Source: CALFCX01 sp041650595 (GTDB lineage: Bacteria; Margulisbacteria; WOR-1; JAKLHX01). Taken from it: a DNA stretch of 14,259 bases. The stretch's first letter is position 1. Each line of letters begins with the position of its first letter. This document shows positions 13,882 through 14,259 of this stretch, piece by piece. The stretch covers positions 1-14,259 of the forward strand of contig JBAZKW010000027.1 in the NCBI GenBank assembly GCA_041650595.1, given 5' to 3'. The notes under the pieces are model-generated. The model had not been told where the DNA came from. It was given only the letters and a program-made list of their open reading frames with translations, and did no database searches. The position numbers and the translations under genes were made by a program.

Positions 13882-14172
13882 ATGGTTTTTGCAATAACAA
13901 GTCCAGTCAAAACAGGAAGGGTCATTCTTTCACCAACTAATAACGGGACGATCTGCGTTACGAGACCCATTATGAACAGAGGGACTCAGATCGGGACCAA
14001 AGTAACCCCATTTCAAATCCCAGCTGGATCCTTAGGCGCTAGCGGCATGATGGGCTTCTATAAAGCTGATGATGCTTGCGGCTTGCGGAGTATATCAAGA
14101 TTGACTTCGGTCTATGATATGGAGAAAGCAGCAACTGAACTACTATCGCCTAAAGGCGATAGGTTCCTTTAG
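13882..14172 (+). CDS. Small hypothetical protein (96 residues)
   Basis: I do not recognise this protein. The start is well supported: AAGGAG (13870-13875) lies 6 nt before the ATG, and a sigma28-like box lies further upstream. The first 50 residues are rich in Thr, Gly, Ile and Pro and read like beta strands and turns (SPVKTGRVILSP, GTQIGTKVTPFQIPAG). A short Gly-Met stretch follows (GASGMMGF). The rest is charged and likely helical (VYDMEKAATELL). There is no signal peptide or membrane segment. The last codons (LSPKGDRFL) are written by a hairpin, CTATCGCC/GGCGATAG. It could be a small cytoplasmic accessory protein. Confidence 0.65.
   Translation: MVFAITSPVKTGRVILSPTNNGTICVTRPIMNRGTQIGTKVTPFQIPAGSLGASGMMGFYKADDACGLRSISRLTSVYDMEKAATELLSPKGDRFL
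14143..14162 (+). terminator. Hairpin overlapping the end of the last ORF
   Basis: CTATCGCC (14143-14150) and GGCGATAG (14155-14162) pair perfectly around TAAA, followed by GTTCCTTT. The stem lies inside the last coding codons, with the stop 10 nt after it. A second imperfect 9-bp hairpin follows at 14178-14197. Either could end transcription, or the first could be a palindromic repeat that has become coding. Confidence 0.4.
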
Positions 14173-14259
14173 GTATTGCGAAAGCTAAAGCTTCCGCTCA
14201 AAACTCGGTCACTGTAAAATTGTCGCCCCGCTTTTCTTCGTCTTCATCTTGCTTCTCAA

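Overview
The window looks like chromosomal DNA from an uncultivated bacterium of moderate GC content. It uses genetic code 11 with strong AGGAGG-type ribosome binding sites. Three things point to a candidate-phylum genome of the WOR-1/Saganbacteria, Margulisbacteria or Elusimicrobia kind: a palindrome that reads out as the peptide SLPAGRQG, a GTCATTGCGAGG inverted-repeat element, and a Mpv17-like gene. No ribosomal or marker gene here fixes the taxon, so this is an inference. No phage, IS transposase, CRISPR array or rRNA was seen.

Layout. Positions 1-177 hold two strong hairpins, followed by one unrecognised + strand gene (238-1122). Facing it on the - strand is a housekeeping block read from about 6000 down to 1186. 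A good sigma70-type promoter (5964-5992) precedes tRNA-Leu(UAG), tRNA-Gly(GCC), trigger factor (tig), clpP and lon. clpX, which commonly sits between clpP and lon, is missing here: clpP stop and lon start abut as TAAATG. A copy of the 3' end of tRNA-Gly lies just upstream of tig.

From 6062 to 10203 on the - strand lies a carbohydrate pair. One gene is a single-chain transketolase with its own terminator. The other is a fusion of a class II (fuculose-phosphate type) aldolase with a zinc-type medium-chain dehydrogenase. Going rightward on the + strand there is a small, apparently frameshifted ORF (10380-10567), a bacterial homologue of the eukaryotic Mpv17/PMP22 membrane family (10632-11420), and a formylglycine-generating-enzyme-fold protein overlapping it by 4 nt (11417-12358). 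Next come a sugar-phosphate isomerase/epimerase-like TIM barrel (12549-13622) and a small unrecognised ORF (13882-14172).

The accessory half is tied together by a shared upstream element. Six copies of GAAA, exactly 15 nt, then (G/T/A)TCGATA(A/G/T) stand in front of the transketolase, the aldolase-dehydrogenase, the small broken ORF, the Mpv17-like gene, the epimerase-like gene and the last small ORF. This closely resembles the FliA/sigmaD/WhiG (sigma28) promoter, TAAA-N15-GCCGATAA. The housekeeping block instead has a sigma70-type promoter. The best reading is a small regulon in which sugar-phosphate chemistry (aldolase, dehydrogenase, transketolase, isomerase) is co-expressed with a Mpv17-like membrane protein and an FGE-fold protein. 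The substrate is unknown.
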